The notes beneath the pieces were generated by a model, which was not told where the DNA came from, did no database searches, and saw only the letters and a list, made by a program, of their open reading frames with translations. Of a stretch of DNA of 11,543 bases, positions 1-7,397 are shown one piece after another. The first letter of the stretch is position 1. Every line of letters begins with the position of its first letter. The stretch spans positions 1 to 11,543 of the forward strand of contig NVRZ01000077.1 of the NCBI GenBank assembly GCA_002401055.1, in the 5' to 3' direction. Both the position numbers and the translations under genes were made by a program. This DNA is from Bacteroidota bacterium (lineage in GTDB: Bacteria > Bacteroidota > Bacteroidia > NORP154).

Positions 1-1870
1 GATTGGTAATATGCACTTGTTTAATTGGCTCATATTCCCTTACGCTGTTGCCAATGCCTTCCACCGTCTCCAGTTGCTTAGATATACCCGATTTGTCTTC
101 CGCTTTTTCCAGTTTTCCAAGAAACGCAGAATACGCGATTTCCTTTACATCTGTTTGTAGCAAAGCTGCATCAACTGTACTAATGGCACTGTCGATGTCG
201 AAGAATGCGTTTCGAACATAAATCTGTTGCCCCAGGGTTGTATCGTTTCCTGTAATAATATCAATTCCCGTAGCTGTGGTGAGTTGAATTTCTTGAAAGA
301 GATCATAAAAACGATCCTGATCAGGAATACTTATGCGCTCACGATGTGGTACAAAATTTTCAGCACTAATAACCAAATCGTAATCACGCCCCGGAGGAAA
401 TACAAGTAAGTACTTTCCTGTTGCAGAGTTGGAGCTATAAATACCCACCAACTCACCAGACCCTACATCTTTAACTGCAAATTTCGCTGACAGAGGCAGT
501 CCGTTATCTCCTTTTATCATTCCGCGTATCACTGTCAAAGGAACCTCTCCTGTATCCGGCATAGAGGCAATGTAAACGTCCTTTTCTCCCAATCCGCCAT
601 CTCGTATGGTAGATATGTACCCCTTCCTTCCATTAGCAGAAACGGTAAAGTATATATCATGGTCGGGAGTGTTAATGGGATAACCCATATTTTTTGGTTT
701 AGACCAGCTTTCTTCTGTCCTTACGGTATAAAAGATGTCAAATCCACCCATGCTGTTATGGCCTTTTGATGAGAAGTATAAGTGCCTGTCGTCCGGATGG
801 ATAAAAGGTGCTTCTTCATCGTATTTTGTATTTACTGTTGCTCCTAGATTCTGCACTTCACCCCACTCACCATCAGGCAATAATTTGGCACTGTAAATAT
901 CCCTGCCACCAAATCCTCCTTTTCGGTCACTGACAAAATATATTGTATTCTGAGCCGATGTAATGCTGATGTGCGTTTCCCAAGCCGAGGTATTGATTTC
1001 TTTACCCAGCTTTTCTGGTTTGCTCCAGCTCAATCCATCCAGTCGAGACTTGTATATGTCGCCCCTGAAGTAGGTAAACAAGATCTGGGCATCTGACGAG
1101 AGTCCGATACTGGCGTCGTGCTTCTTGGTATTGATATTGTCGCTGATGGGTACCGCTTTCATCCATTTACCGTGCTTGTTGTAGGAGATGTAAACATCTT
1201 CGTAGTATAAATAGTCTGCAGTCATTTTTTCATCCACACTATGTCGCGGTCTTCTGGAAGTAAATATCAGCACTTCATTATCCGCTGAAATTGCTGGTGC
1301 ATAATCAGGAAAGTTGGAATTAATATTAACTCCCATATTTGCAAATTCTACAGAGACAGTATCAGCAGTCAGGACAATTCCATTGTTACACATTTCTATC
1401 TTTCGGCGCACATCCGCTATTTGCTCTTCCTTTTTCAAGGTAGGCATGAGGTAATAGAGCTCATGGGTAGGGAGTGAATCCAGGTATTCTTTATAATATA
1501 ACTGCGCCTTATCAAATTGGTAGGTAAGGTGATAGGCTCTTGCCAGAAAATAGCTCACATCAACCAGATACTGTTCTTTTCGGCAGAACGCAAGGTGAGG
1601 AATAGCATTCGCCTTGTTAATCCCTTCGGTAATGTTAGGTGCCAAATTTATGTATGACACTCCCAATGCAAAATTTGCCATGGGATCTCTGGGGTTACTC
1701 GAATACAAGGTTCTATATAAAGGCAGAGCAGATTTAAAGTCACCGTCATAGAAGTGCTCTTCTGCTTTTACCAGAAGTTTCTTGTCTGTTACTTCATCCT
1801 GAGCACAAACAAAAGTAAGTTGACTCAGTACAATTAGTAAATATGAAATCAAATATCTCGTGTAACTCAT
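1..1870 (-). CDS. PorE/OmpA-family-like envelope protein: TPR, PD40 beta-propeller, carboxypeptidase-regulatory domain (C terminus cut by window edge)
   Basis: The frame is open from the ATG at 1870 to the window edge (623 codons, no stop). Residues 1-23 form a signal peptide (hydrophobic LISYLLIVL, cleavage near VCA-QD). Residues 28-130 look like TPR helices (EEHFYDGDFKSALPLY; SYFLARAYHLTYQFDKAQLYYKEYL). Residues 188-435 hold about five PD40/WD40-like blades, for example PDYAPAISADNEVLIFTSRR at 188 and MGGFDIFYT at 374. Residues 444-530 fit a carboxypeptidase-regulatory-like domain (VIRGMIKGDNGLPLSAKF; TGKYLLVFPPGRDYDL). Residues 550-558, YVRNAFFDI, resemble the opening strand of OmpA C-terminal domains, but the peptidoglycan-binding core is not within the window. 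This domain order is that of PorE, a T9SS-associated periplasmic protein that contacts peptidoglycan, and of many Bacteroidota 'OmpA family' proteins. The Cys near the cleavage site (TFVC) is a poor lipobox. An envelope structural or anchoring role is inferred; PorE orthology is not shown. Confidence 0.85.
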   Translation of the reverse strand, partial: MSYTRYLISYLLIVLSQLTFVCAQDEVTDKKLLVKAEEHFYDGDFKSALPLYRTLYSSNPRDPMANFALGVSYINLAPNITEGINKANAIPHLAFCRKEQYLVDVSYFLARAYHLTYQFDKAQLYYKEYLDSLPTHELYYLMPTLKKEEQIADVRRKIEMCNNGIVLTADTVSVEFANMGVNINSNFPDYAPAISADNEVLIFTSRRPRHSVDEKMTADYLYYEDVYISYNKHGKWMKAVPISDNINTKKHDASIGLSSDAQILFTYFRGDIYKSRLDGLSWSKPEKLGKEINTSAWETHISITSAQNTIYFVSDRKGGFGGRDIYSAKLLPDGEWGEVQNLGATVNTKYDEEAPFIHPDDRHLYFSSKGHNSMGGFDIFYTVRTEESWSKPKNMGYPINTPDHDIYFTVSANGRKGYISTIRDGGLGEKDVYIASMPDTGEVPLTVIRGMIKGDNGLPLSAKFAVKDVGSGELVGIYSSNSATGKYLLVFPPGRDYDLVISAENFVPHRERISIPDQDRFYDLFQEIQLTTATGIDIITGNDTTLGQQIYVRNAFFDIDSAISTVDAALLQTDVKEIAYSAFLGKLEKAEDKSGISKQLETVEGIGNSVREYEPIKQVHITN

Positions 1871-1945
1871 AATGTGTTAGACACTTAAAAAATGTTCAAT
1901 TTTACCATTTAAGGCATTGTAACGAGATTTTAACGAGTAAGTTTC

Positions 1946-2725
1946 TTGAAGCATTTATCGGATAAAGACAAGCTTGAATTTCTTCAGGCGAAATACGAAC
2001 AGTTCAATCGGGAAGATTTCATTGAGAAAGACCCTATTTCTATTCCACACCTATTCTCTCAGAAGAAGGACATAGAAATTTCCGCCTTTTTAACGGCAAC
2101 GATTGCCTGGGGCCAGAGAAAAACGATAATTAGAAATGCAAGGAAGTTGGTGGTTCTTATGGATAATAGTCCATATAGCTTTGTTATGGAAACCAATTTT
2201 CATGATAGCAAGACACTGAAGAAATTTGTGCATCGCACGTTCAATGGAGTTGATTGCAACTATTTTTTAAAGTCATTGCACAACATATACAAGAATCACG
2301 GTGGACTACAGCAACTGTTTGAGGCTGGAATTGCGAAGCATAATGGTAATATGCAGTTGGTTATCTCAGACTTTAAGAAGACGTTTTTCGAGTTACCCCA
2401 TCCCGCCCGAACAACCAAGCACGTTTCCGATCCCCTCAAAAACTCTGCGGCCAAGCGCATCAACATGTTTCTCCGCTGGATGATTAGAAAGGATAAGCGT
2501 GGGGTGGATTTTGGAATATGGAACAGCGAAAACATGAAGCACTTACGCATACCCCTGGATGTTCATACCAGTAATGTATCTCGAAAGCTGGGACTTCTGT
2601 CTAGAAAGCAAAACGACTGGAAAGCTGTGGAGGAGTTAACTGATAAGCTCAAGGTGTTCGACCCGAACGATCCTGTTAAGTACGATTTTGCCCTGTTTGG
2701 GTTAGGGATAGTTGAGAAGTTTTAG
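1946..2725 (+). CDS. DUF2400 / TIGR02757 family protein
   Basis: The protein has 259 residues, the usual length for this family, and no signal peptide or membrane span, so it is probably cytoplasmic. Family hallmarks are DPISIPHLFS (29-38) followed by KDIEISAFLTATIAWGQR (41-58), MDNSPYSF (72-79), KRINMFLRWMIRKD (170-183) with GVDFGIW (186-192), PLDVHTSNVSRKLGLL (203-218), and the ending DPVKYDFALFGLGI (242-255). The start is TTG at 1946: an in-frame TAA lies at 1931-1933 and the first in-frame ATG is some 70 codons further in, past conserved sequence. No strong ribosome-binding site is visible, which is normal in this phylum. It is divergent from the PorE-like gene and convergent with the phosphoesterase. 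The family has no established function known to me. The PLDVHxxxVxRKLGL stretch resembles the VDTHVxRVxxRLGL region of HhH-GPD DNA glycosylases, which is only suggestive. Confidence 0.92.
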   Translation: MKHLSDKDKLEFLQAKYEQFNREDFIEKDPISIPHLFSQKKDIEISAFLTATIAWGQRKTIIRNARKLVVLMDNSPYSFVMETNFHDSKTLKKFVHRTFNGVDCNYFLKSLHNIYKNHGGLQQLFEAGIAKHNGNMQLVISDFKKTFFELPHPARTTKHVSDPLKNSAAKRINMFLRWMIRKDKRGVDFGIWNSENMKHLRIPLDVHTSNVSRKLGLLSRKQNDWKAVEELTDKLKVFDPNDPVKYDFALFGLGIVEKF

Positions 2726-2748
2726 CTGCAAATTAATCTACGATCTGC

Positions 2749-2813
2749 AATTCTGAGCGAAGCGAAGAATCTTGATATTAATTAACTAAAGATTCTTCGC
2801 TTCGCTCAGAATT
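2749..2813. repeat. Perfect 25-bp inverted repeat, likely dispersed repeat and bidirectional terminator
   Basis: The arms at 2749-2773 and 2789-2813 are exact reverse complements around a 15-base AT-rich loop containing TTAATTAA. The left arm includes TTCTGAGCGAAGCGAAGAAT. The repeat sits between two convergent genes, 23 bp after the stop of the DUF2400 gene and 26 bp after the stop of the phosphoesterase gene. It can therefore form a strong hairpin at the 3' end of either transcript. No long U-tract follows on either strand. From general recall, sequences of this GAGCGAAGCGAAGAATC type recur many times in Bacteroidota genomes; that was not tested here. Confidence 0.85.
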
Positions 2814-2839
2814 TCAACCTATTATCATTGTAAGAGACT

Positions 2840-4084
2840 TTACGCTCTATCCAACTCAATAACAGTAATCTCAGGCATAATCCCTACCCGACCCATATAA
2901 CCAATAAAACCCAGACCTCGGTTTACATAGAGGTATTGATCACCTTTCTGATACAATCCGGCCCATTGCTTGTAGACATATTGAACTGGGCTCCATTTTA
3001 AACCAGGGATATCAATTCCGAACTGCATACCATGAGTATGCCCCGAAAGTGTAAGGTTGATGTCCTTAAAAAGTGCTGTAGTCTCCGCTTCCCAGTGTGA
3101 TGGGTCGTGTGACATCAATATCTTACACGATGCCTCTGTGGCCTGCGCGTGTGCTTTTTCCAATTGCCCATACTTGGGAAATCTCATCTTGGCACCCCAA
3201 TTTTCAACTCCAATAAGCGCCAACTTCTCGCCATTCTTCTCAAACATATGGGTTTCATTCATCAGCAGCTTCCATCCTACATCCTTTTGTAGCTGCTTCA
3301 GTTTCTCCACATTTGCAATCCTCTCGTTTTCGTCTTTCCACTGTACGTAATGGCCATAATCATGATTTCCCAATACGGAGAACACTCCTTCGGGCGCTGA
3401 TAATGACGATAACTGCTCTATAAATTCTTCGGCCTCTTCTGCGAGATTATTCACCAAGTCGCCCGTAAATAGGATAACATCAGGCTTTTGCTCAGCAATC
3501 ATGGCAAATGCTGTTCTTAGTGGATTACCAGATACAAAGCTACCAATGTGTATATCCGATATATGAACAATTTTAAAACCTTTAAAGGAATCCGGAAGAT
3601 TGTGAAGTTTTACGGTGACCTTTCTTATTTGGTAGTTAAAGGCACCTCTCACCATTCCAAAGAGAAAGGTCGCTAGAGGAATGGCGGCTACTACTAATGC
3701 CATCTGACTTAAGAACTTTGCTCGTGAGATTCCCTTTCCTCCGGTATCAACACCATGCTCCCTTATAAACAACTGAACAATAAATTTGAAAAACCTAATG
3801 ACATCGTCTATAAGTAGAGGTAGAATGCCCAGCACTTTGCAAATCATAAACATCATAAGTATTGACATTCCGTACAAACGAATGCCTTTCCAGGGACCTG
3901 TTGATGGCAAATAATTGAAAGCCACACCAAATCCAATGCTCAAAATTGTTAAACTCCAAAATGCACAATAAATCACCGCTTTCTTGTTCAGTGAGAAAGA
4001 CTGGGTAACAGTTTTCACTGCCTGAAAAAAGTACAAATCAATCAGGAAGAATATTACTGCAAGAAAAATTATTCGAGTCCACAT
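2840..4084 (-). CDS. Membrane-anchored calcineurin-like metallophosphoesterase (YaeI-like)
   Basis: The protein has 414 residues from ATG 4084. Four hydrophobic segments (about residues 1-22, 36-58, 70-91, 126-146) precede a metallophosphoesterase domain. All the metal-binding blocks are present: SDIH (Asp177, His179), TGD (Asp209), GNHDY (Asn240, His241), MSHDP (His326) and GHTHG (His349, His351). A dinuclear metal-dependent hydrolase acting at the membrane is therefore expected. YaeI-type relatives cleave phosphodiester or pyrophosphate bonds of lipid-linked substrates, but the substrate here is unknown. The frame extends upstream to a TTG at 4177, adding 31 mostly non-hydrophobic residues. 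I prefer ATG 4084 because MWTRIIFLAVIFFLIDLYFF matches the usual N-terminal membrane start of this family. The gene converges with the DUF2400 gene and diverges from the hydrolase pair. Confidence 0.92.
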   Translation of the reverse strand: MWTRIIFLAVIFFLIDLYFFQAVKTVTQSFSLNKKAVIYCAFWSLTILSIGFGVAFNYLPSTGPWKGIRLYGMSILMMFMICKVLGILPLLIDDVIRFFKFIVQLFIREHGVDTGGKGISRAKFLSQMALVVAAIPLATFLFGMVRGAFNYQIRKVTVKLHNLPDSFKGFKIVHISDIHIGSFVSGNPLRTAFAMIAEQKPDVILFTGDLVNNLAEEAEEFIEQLSSLSAPEGVFSVLGNHDYGHYVQWKDENERIANVEKLKQLQKDVGWKLLMNETHMFEKNGEKLALIGVENWGAKMRFPKYGQLEKAHAQATEASCKILMSHDPSHWEAETTALFKDINLTLSGHTHGMQFGIDIPGLKWSPVQYVYKQWAGLYQKGDQYLYVNRGLGFIGYMGRVGIMPEITVIELDRA

Positions 4085-4162
4085 GCCAATGAGGGTACTA
4101 TTTTTAACAATTGAAGTGCCGAAATTAGTGAATAATAAAGTAGGAAATCGGTACTTATCTGA

Positions 4163-4193
4163 TTGGAAATGAGGCAATTTGTTCTTAATATTG
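4163..4193 (+). promoter_or_regulatory. Candidate Bacteroidota-type promoter for the hydrolase pair
   Basis: TTG at 4163-4165 and TAATATTG at 4186-4193 are separated by 20 bases. This fits the Bacteroidota consensus TTG-N(about 19)-TAnnTTTG with one mismatch in the -7 box. Transcription would start near 4200, giving a leader of about 30 bases before ATG 4231. It is the best match I found in the 146-bp divergent gap, but it is a pattern match only. Confidence 0.35.
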
Positions 4194-4217
4194 TATACAT
4201 AACACGAATTACCTCAT
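4169..4217. promoter_or_regulatory. Imperfect dyad flanking the candidate promoter (possible operator)
   Basis: ATGAGGCAATTTGT (4169-4182) and its reverse complement with two mismatches (4204-4217) surround the putative -7 box and end 13 bases before the start codon of the first hydrolase. Twelve of fourteen positions pair. The dyad straddles the expected start of transcription, as an operator for a dimeric regulator would. A 5'-leader hairpin is less likely because most of the left arm lies upstream of that start. Confidence 0.3.
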
Positions 4218-4230
4218 CAGCCCCAACAAT

Positions 4231-7200
4231 ATGAAAAACTTCCTCGGCTTATTACTGTTACTTTTTGCACTGCCATCCATGTCCTCCGCTCAGAATACAG
4301 CGAACAACGGGCAAATAGACGATATCTCCGAATTTGCCACGATCATGGAAATTCCGTTTACCATGCCCGATGGTATAAAACTCATGACAGATGTTTACCT
4401 CCCAGTTCTCTCTGATTGCCTAACCTATGAGATCACCATCGACACCAATATTTTAGGCTTGCCCATATTTGATGCATTTACAATTGAGTTAATTAAAAAA
4501 GGGACGCAGATTATCATCTATGATTCCATCATATTGCCAGATACGCTTAGTAAAAGCCCGCTAAAGCTAAAGTGGAATTATTACGACAAGCAGAATTTAG
4601 TTGCAAACCCAAATCCCTACCAGTTGCCCGTAATTTTTACCAGGACTCCGTATGATAAGACCGGTGAAGATGCAATGGCCCTAATGACTTTGCTCGGAAA
4701 TACTGCTGTTATGCAGGATATGAGAGGACGATATGCTTCCGAGGGCGTGTATATGCCCATGTACAGTGATAGCTGGGCAAAAGATCCGTATCACCCAGAT
4801 TGGGGACATGTATTAGATCGCCAAACACCCGTTGGAGATCCTAAGCATGGGAATTATCATGAAGACGGTTATAACAGCATTCGCTACATGACTGGTGCTT
4901 ACGAATATGACAGCTCAATGTCATGGTTGAAGAGCACGCCGATTGTATATGATATTGATCTCGACGGTGACCTTGATACCATACTCGGGAATAACCGGTT
5001 GATGAGAGTTTATGATTACAACAACGACGGCGTCTTGGATACATTCCCTGTTCCAACACCAAGCATTGGATGTTTTGGAGCATCCGCCCTGGCGAATACT
5101 CAGTATCAACAAGCAGCGGCACATAAGATTGATACACTGGAAGCCGGACTAAAGTGTCTATTACCAATTGTGGGTACCAATGAGCACATGCGATTTACTG
5201 GTTATCACAACGGCGTTTTCAGAGATAGAATTGTAACAGGTTGGGTGAAGGGGCAGATTTTTACTGGAGTGGAGGACGATTGCGATACTTGCGGAAGTGG
5301 AGGTGAAAATTACTTTCGAAACATGGATGAGGCTTTGGGAAATCCAGGAGGTGTTCACAATGTAATGCATACTTCATACGACTATGGAAACAACAATAAA
5401 TTTGACGCTGCCACCGAGGCCATTGACCACTTCACCATGTTCCGACCAACAGACAATGACGTGGCGGGATATTATCCAAATTCAATTGGAAGAAGCGATA
5501 TGGATGCCAGTCGCGCGACAGTCGACGCCAGTGGTGAAGGTAAACTGAATGGAGCTTATAGCAGATACAGGAACATGCAGGTTCCATCGTATCACCTCTT
5601 TGGATGGTGGGATATTTTCGTTGATGGCCAAATAGAAACCAACAACTTAATGCGTAAATATGCGGCTCCCCAAATAAGAAAACTACAAAAAGTGGTAATC
5701 GGGCCCTGGGCACACCAAACAATTGGTAGCCTTGAAACGGGGGACCAAACTTACCCTAGCAACGTTTACCAAGCTTTGGGATTGGATTTAAGTGCCACTG
5801 ATAATGACATATTACCACTTACTGATATTTTTGGTTCTGACATTGTGAGTTGGTACAGGCACAATCTGAACTACACTAAAGGTTATGGTGAACCAAAAGT
5901 ATTCATCCCTGAAGCCAAAAATTGGCAACCAGGTGGCGGTGGTCTATGTGGGGTTGACAGCATCAGGCTTCCCTCGGTAGATTATATCATTCCGTTCGAA
6001 GATTTCATCAATTTCCTATCTGGATTCTCTGGGCTCCCACCTATTCAGGTTGAGGTGTCGCTTTGCCAAACTGGTGGAACAACGCAAATGACTTTTGACA
6101 TCCCGAAAAATCCAAATTCTTTGTTACCTGGTTTAGACCAGGAGGAGATTAAACCTCCACACGACAAAGATTTTTCTAATCCGGATTCGGTACCGCCTTA
6201 TAGATTTTATGTAGTTGGAGATGGCGATTCAAACACAGTTGGTAATTACTGGATGTCGTCTGATAGTTTTCCATTGATCAATGACATTCAATGGACCAAG
6301 ATGTACATGCACCAAAACAATACATTGGATTTCACCGCCCCTGTAGATGATGAGGGGTACCAGATTTATGTTCATGACCCTAATGATCCCATCCTTACCA
6401 CAGGTGGAGCGAATATGATAGTTAGAACTCCGCAGGATGACAAGAACAGTCAAGGGCAGATGAACCTCGCTAGCCCGCTCTATGCAAAATACACGATGGA
6501 TCGGCAGGGTGTTGTGGCGTTCACGGGTGCGCCAATCACAGACTCAATGTGTATCATAGGTTTCCCAGTTGCAACACTTTATGCCAAAACGAATCCGGGT
6601 GGTGTTACTTCAGGACCAACGGATACGGACTTCTTTATTAGAGTATTAGATGTTTTCCCAGATGGGAGAGAATTGTTTGTAGTGGAAGGATGTGTAAATG
6701 CAAGAGCACAGAAATATGCTAGAGCATTGGTATTGGGACTTGATGGCACCTTTGATTATCAGAACAAAGGATTTCCGGAGGATGAGCCATCTGATGGTAT
6801 TCAGGATATTCCGTTTACTAATGTAAACATTGGGGATATCTATGAATATAAATTCAAGATGATGCCCATCGCATACACTTGGGGCGCTGGACACAAGATT
6901 AAAATTCTTATCAGCAGTAGTAATTACACTCGCTATCAAGTTAACCCTAATTTACCGATACAAGCAGGGGAATTCTTTAGAAGAAAGCCTGGAGATGGTA
7001 AAAAATACACCTTTGAAGGAGTGGATATGGAGCCAAGAGTTGCGGTACAGCGAATCGCCTTTTCAACTCAGTATCCAACAAATATTGATCTCCCAATATT
7101 TACACCTGGTGTAGTGGCCAGTACGTCGCCGCACATAATTACAAAGACCGAAATGGATGCATTGGTTTATCCCAACCCTGCCCAAAGCAATTTGTACGTT

Positions 7201-7386
7201 TACATGAATAAAAATGGCAAGTACAATCTGACTTTGATAAACATGATGGGTCAGCATGTGCTTGACAAGGTGTTCAAAGATAAAACAGAGCTTAGTCTTG
7301 AGAATTTGCGCAAGGGTATATACTTCGTTCGAATTGATGACCTTAAAAGTCAGAAGCAAATTGTAAGAAAGATTTCACTTAACTAA
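4231..7386 (+). CDS. Secreted S15/CocE-type alpha/beta hydrolase with T9SS type-A sorting domain (paralogue 1)
   Basis: The protein has 1051 residues. Residues 1-20 are a Sec signal peptide (LGLLLLLFALPSMSSA-Q). The catalytic alpha/beta hydrolase core begins with MPDGIKLMTDVYLP and contains RTPYDK (Tyr141, matching the oxyanion-hole Tyr of CocE), QDMRGRYASEG, the nucleophile elbow CFGASALANTQYQ (Ser285), GWWDIF (Asp461) and GPWAH (His495). The order and context match the CocE triad Ser-Asp-His. A PepX_C-like beta domain occupies about 735-930 (DRQGVVAFTGAPI; GPTDTDFFIRVLDVFPDG; GHKIKILISSSNYTRY). Residues 975-1051 are a T9SS type-A sorting domain (LVYPNPAQSNLYVY ... GIYFVRI ... IVRKISLN). Odd points are two Asp-rich calcium-type loops (241-249 and 262-270), a CDTC pair at 351-354, and insertions at about 60-130 and 571-660 not found in CocE. 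The family includes X-Pro dipeptidyl peptidases, alpha-amino-acid ester hydrolases and acylases; the substrate here cannot be named. Confidence 0.93.
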   Translation: MKNFLGLLLLLFALPSMSSAQNTANNGQIDDISEFATIMEIPFTMPDGIKLMTDVYLPVLSDCLTYEITIDTNILGLPIFDAFTIELIKKGTQIIIYDSIILPDTLSKSPLKLKWNYYDKQNLVANPNPYQLPVIFTRTPYDKTGEDAMALMTLLGNTAVMQDMRGRYASEGVYMPMYSDSWAKDPYHPDWGHVLDRQTPVGDPKHGNYHEDGYNSIRYMTGAYEYDSSMSWLKSTPIVYDIDLDGDLDTILGNNRLMRVYDYNNDGVLDTFPVPTPSIGCFGASALANTQYQQAAAHKIDTLEAGLKCLLPIVGTNEHMRFTGYHNGVFRDRIVTGWVKGQIFTGVEDDCDTCGSGGENYFRNMDEALGNPGGVHNVMHTSYDYGNNNKFDAATEAIDHFTMFRPTDNDVAGYYPNSIGRSDMDASRATVDASGEGKLNGAYSRYRNMQVPSYHLFGWWDIFVDGQIETNNLMRKYAAPQIRKLQKVVIGPWAHQTIGSLETGDQTYPSNVYQALGLDLSATDNDILPLTDIFGSDIVSWYRHNLNYTKGYGEPKVFIPEAKNWQPGGGGLCGVDSIRLPSVDYIIPFEDFINFLSGFSGLPPIQVEVSLCQTGGTTQMTFDIPKNPNSLLPGLDQEEIKPPHDKDFSNPDSVPPYRFYVVGDGDSNTVGNYWMSSDSFPLINDIQWTKMYMHQNNTLDFTAPVDDEGYQIYVHDPNDPILTTGGANMIVRTPQDDKNSQGQMNLASPLYAKYTMDRQGVVAFTGAPITDSMCIIGFPVATLYAKTNPGGVTSGPTDTDFFIRVLDVFPDGRELFVVEGCVNARAQKYARALVLGLDGTFDYQNKGFPEDEPSDGIQDIPFTNVNIGDIYEYKFKMMPIAYTWGAGHKIKILISSSNYTRYQVNPNLPIQAGEFFRRKPGDGKKYTFEGVDMEPRVAVQRIAFSTQYPTNIDLPIFTPGVVASTSPHIITKTEMDALVYPNPAQSNLYVYMNKNGKYNLTLINMMGQHVLDKVFKDKTELSLENLRKGIYFVRIDDLKSQKQIVRKISLN

Positions 7387-7397
7387 AAGACTGGGTA

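Noticed and set aside
3..409. Two short plus-strand reading frames (72 and 60 codons)
   Set aside because: Both lie antisense within the well-supported minus-strand PorE-like gene, which stays open throughout.
1871..1945. Promoter and direct repeat (TAACGAG at 1920-1926 and 1931-1937) in the divergent gap
   Set aside because: No pair of boxes with correct spacing fits the TTG-N19-TAnnTTTG pattern on either strand. The 7-base repeat is too short to call.
4085..4177. 31-residue upstream extension of the phosphoesterase from a TTG
   Set aside because: ATG 4084 begins exactly at the expected N-terminal membrane segment. The extension is not family-like and would overlap the left arm of the dyad.
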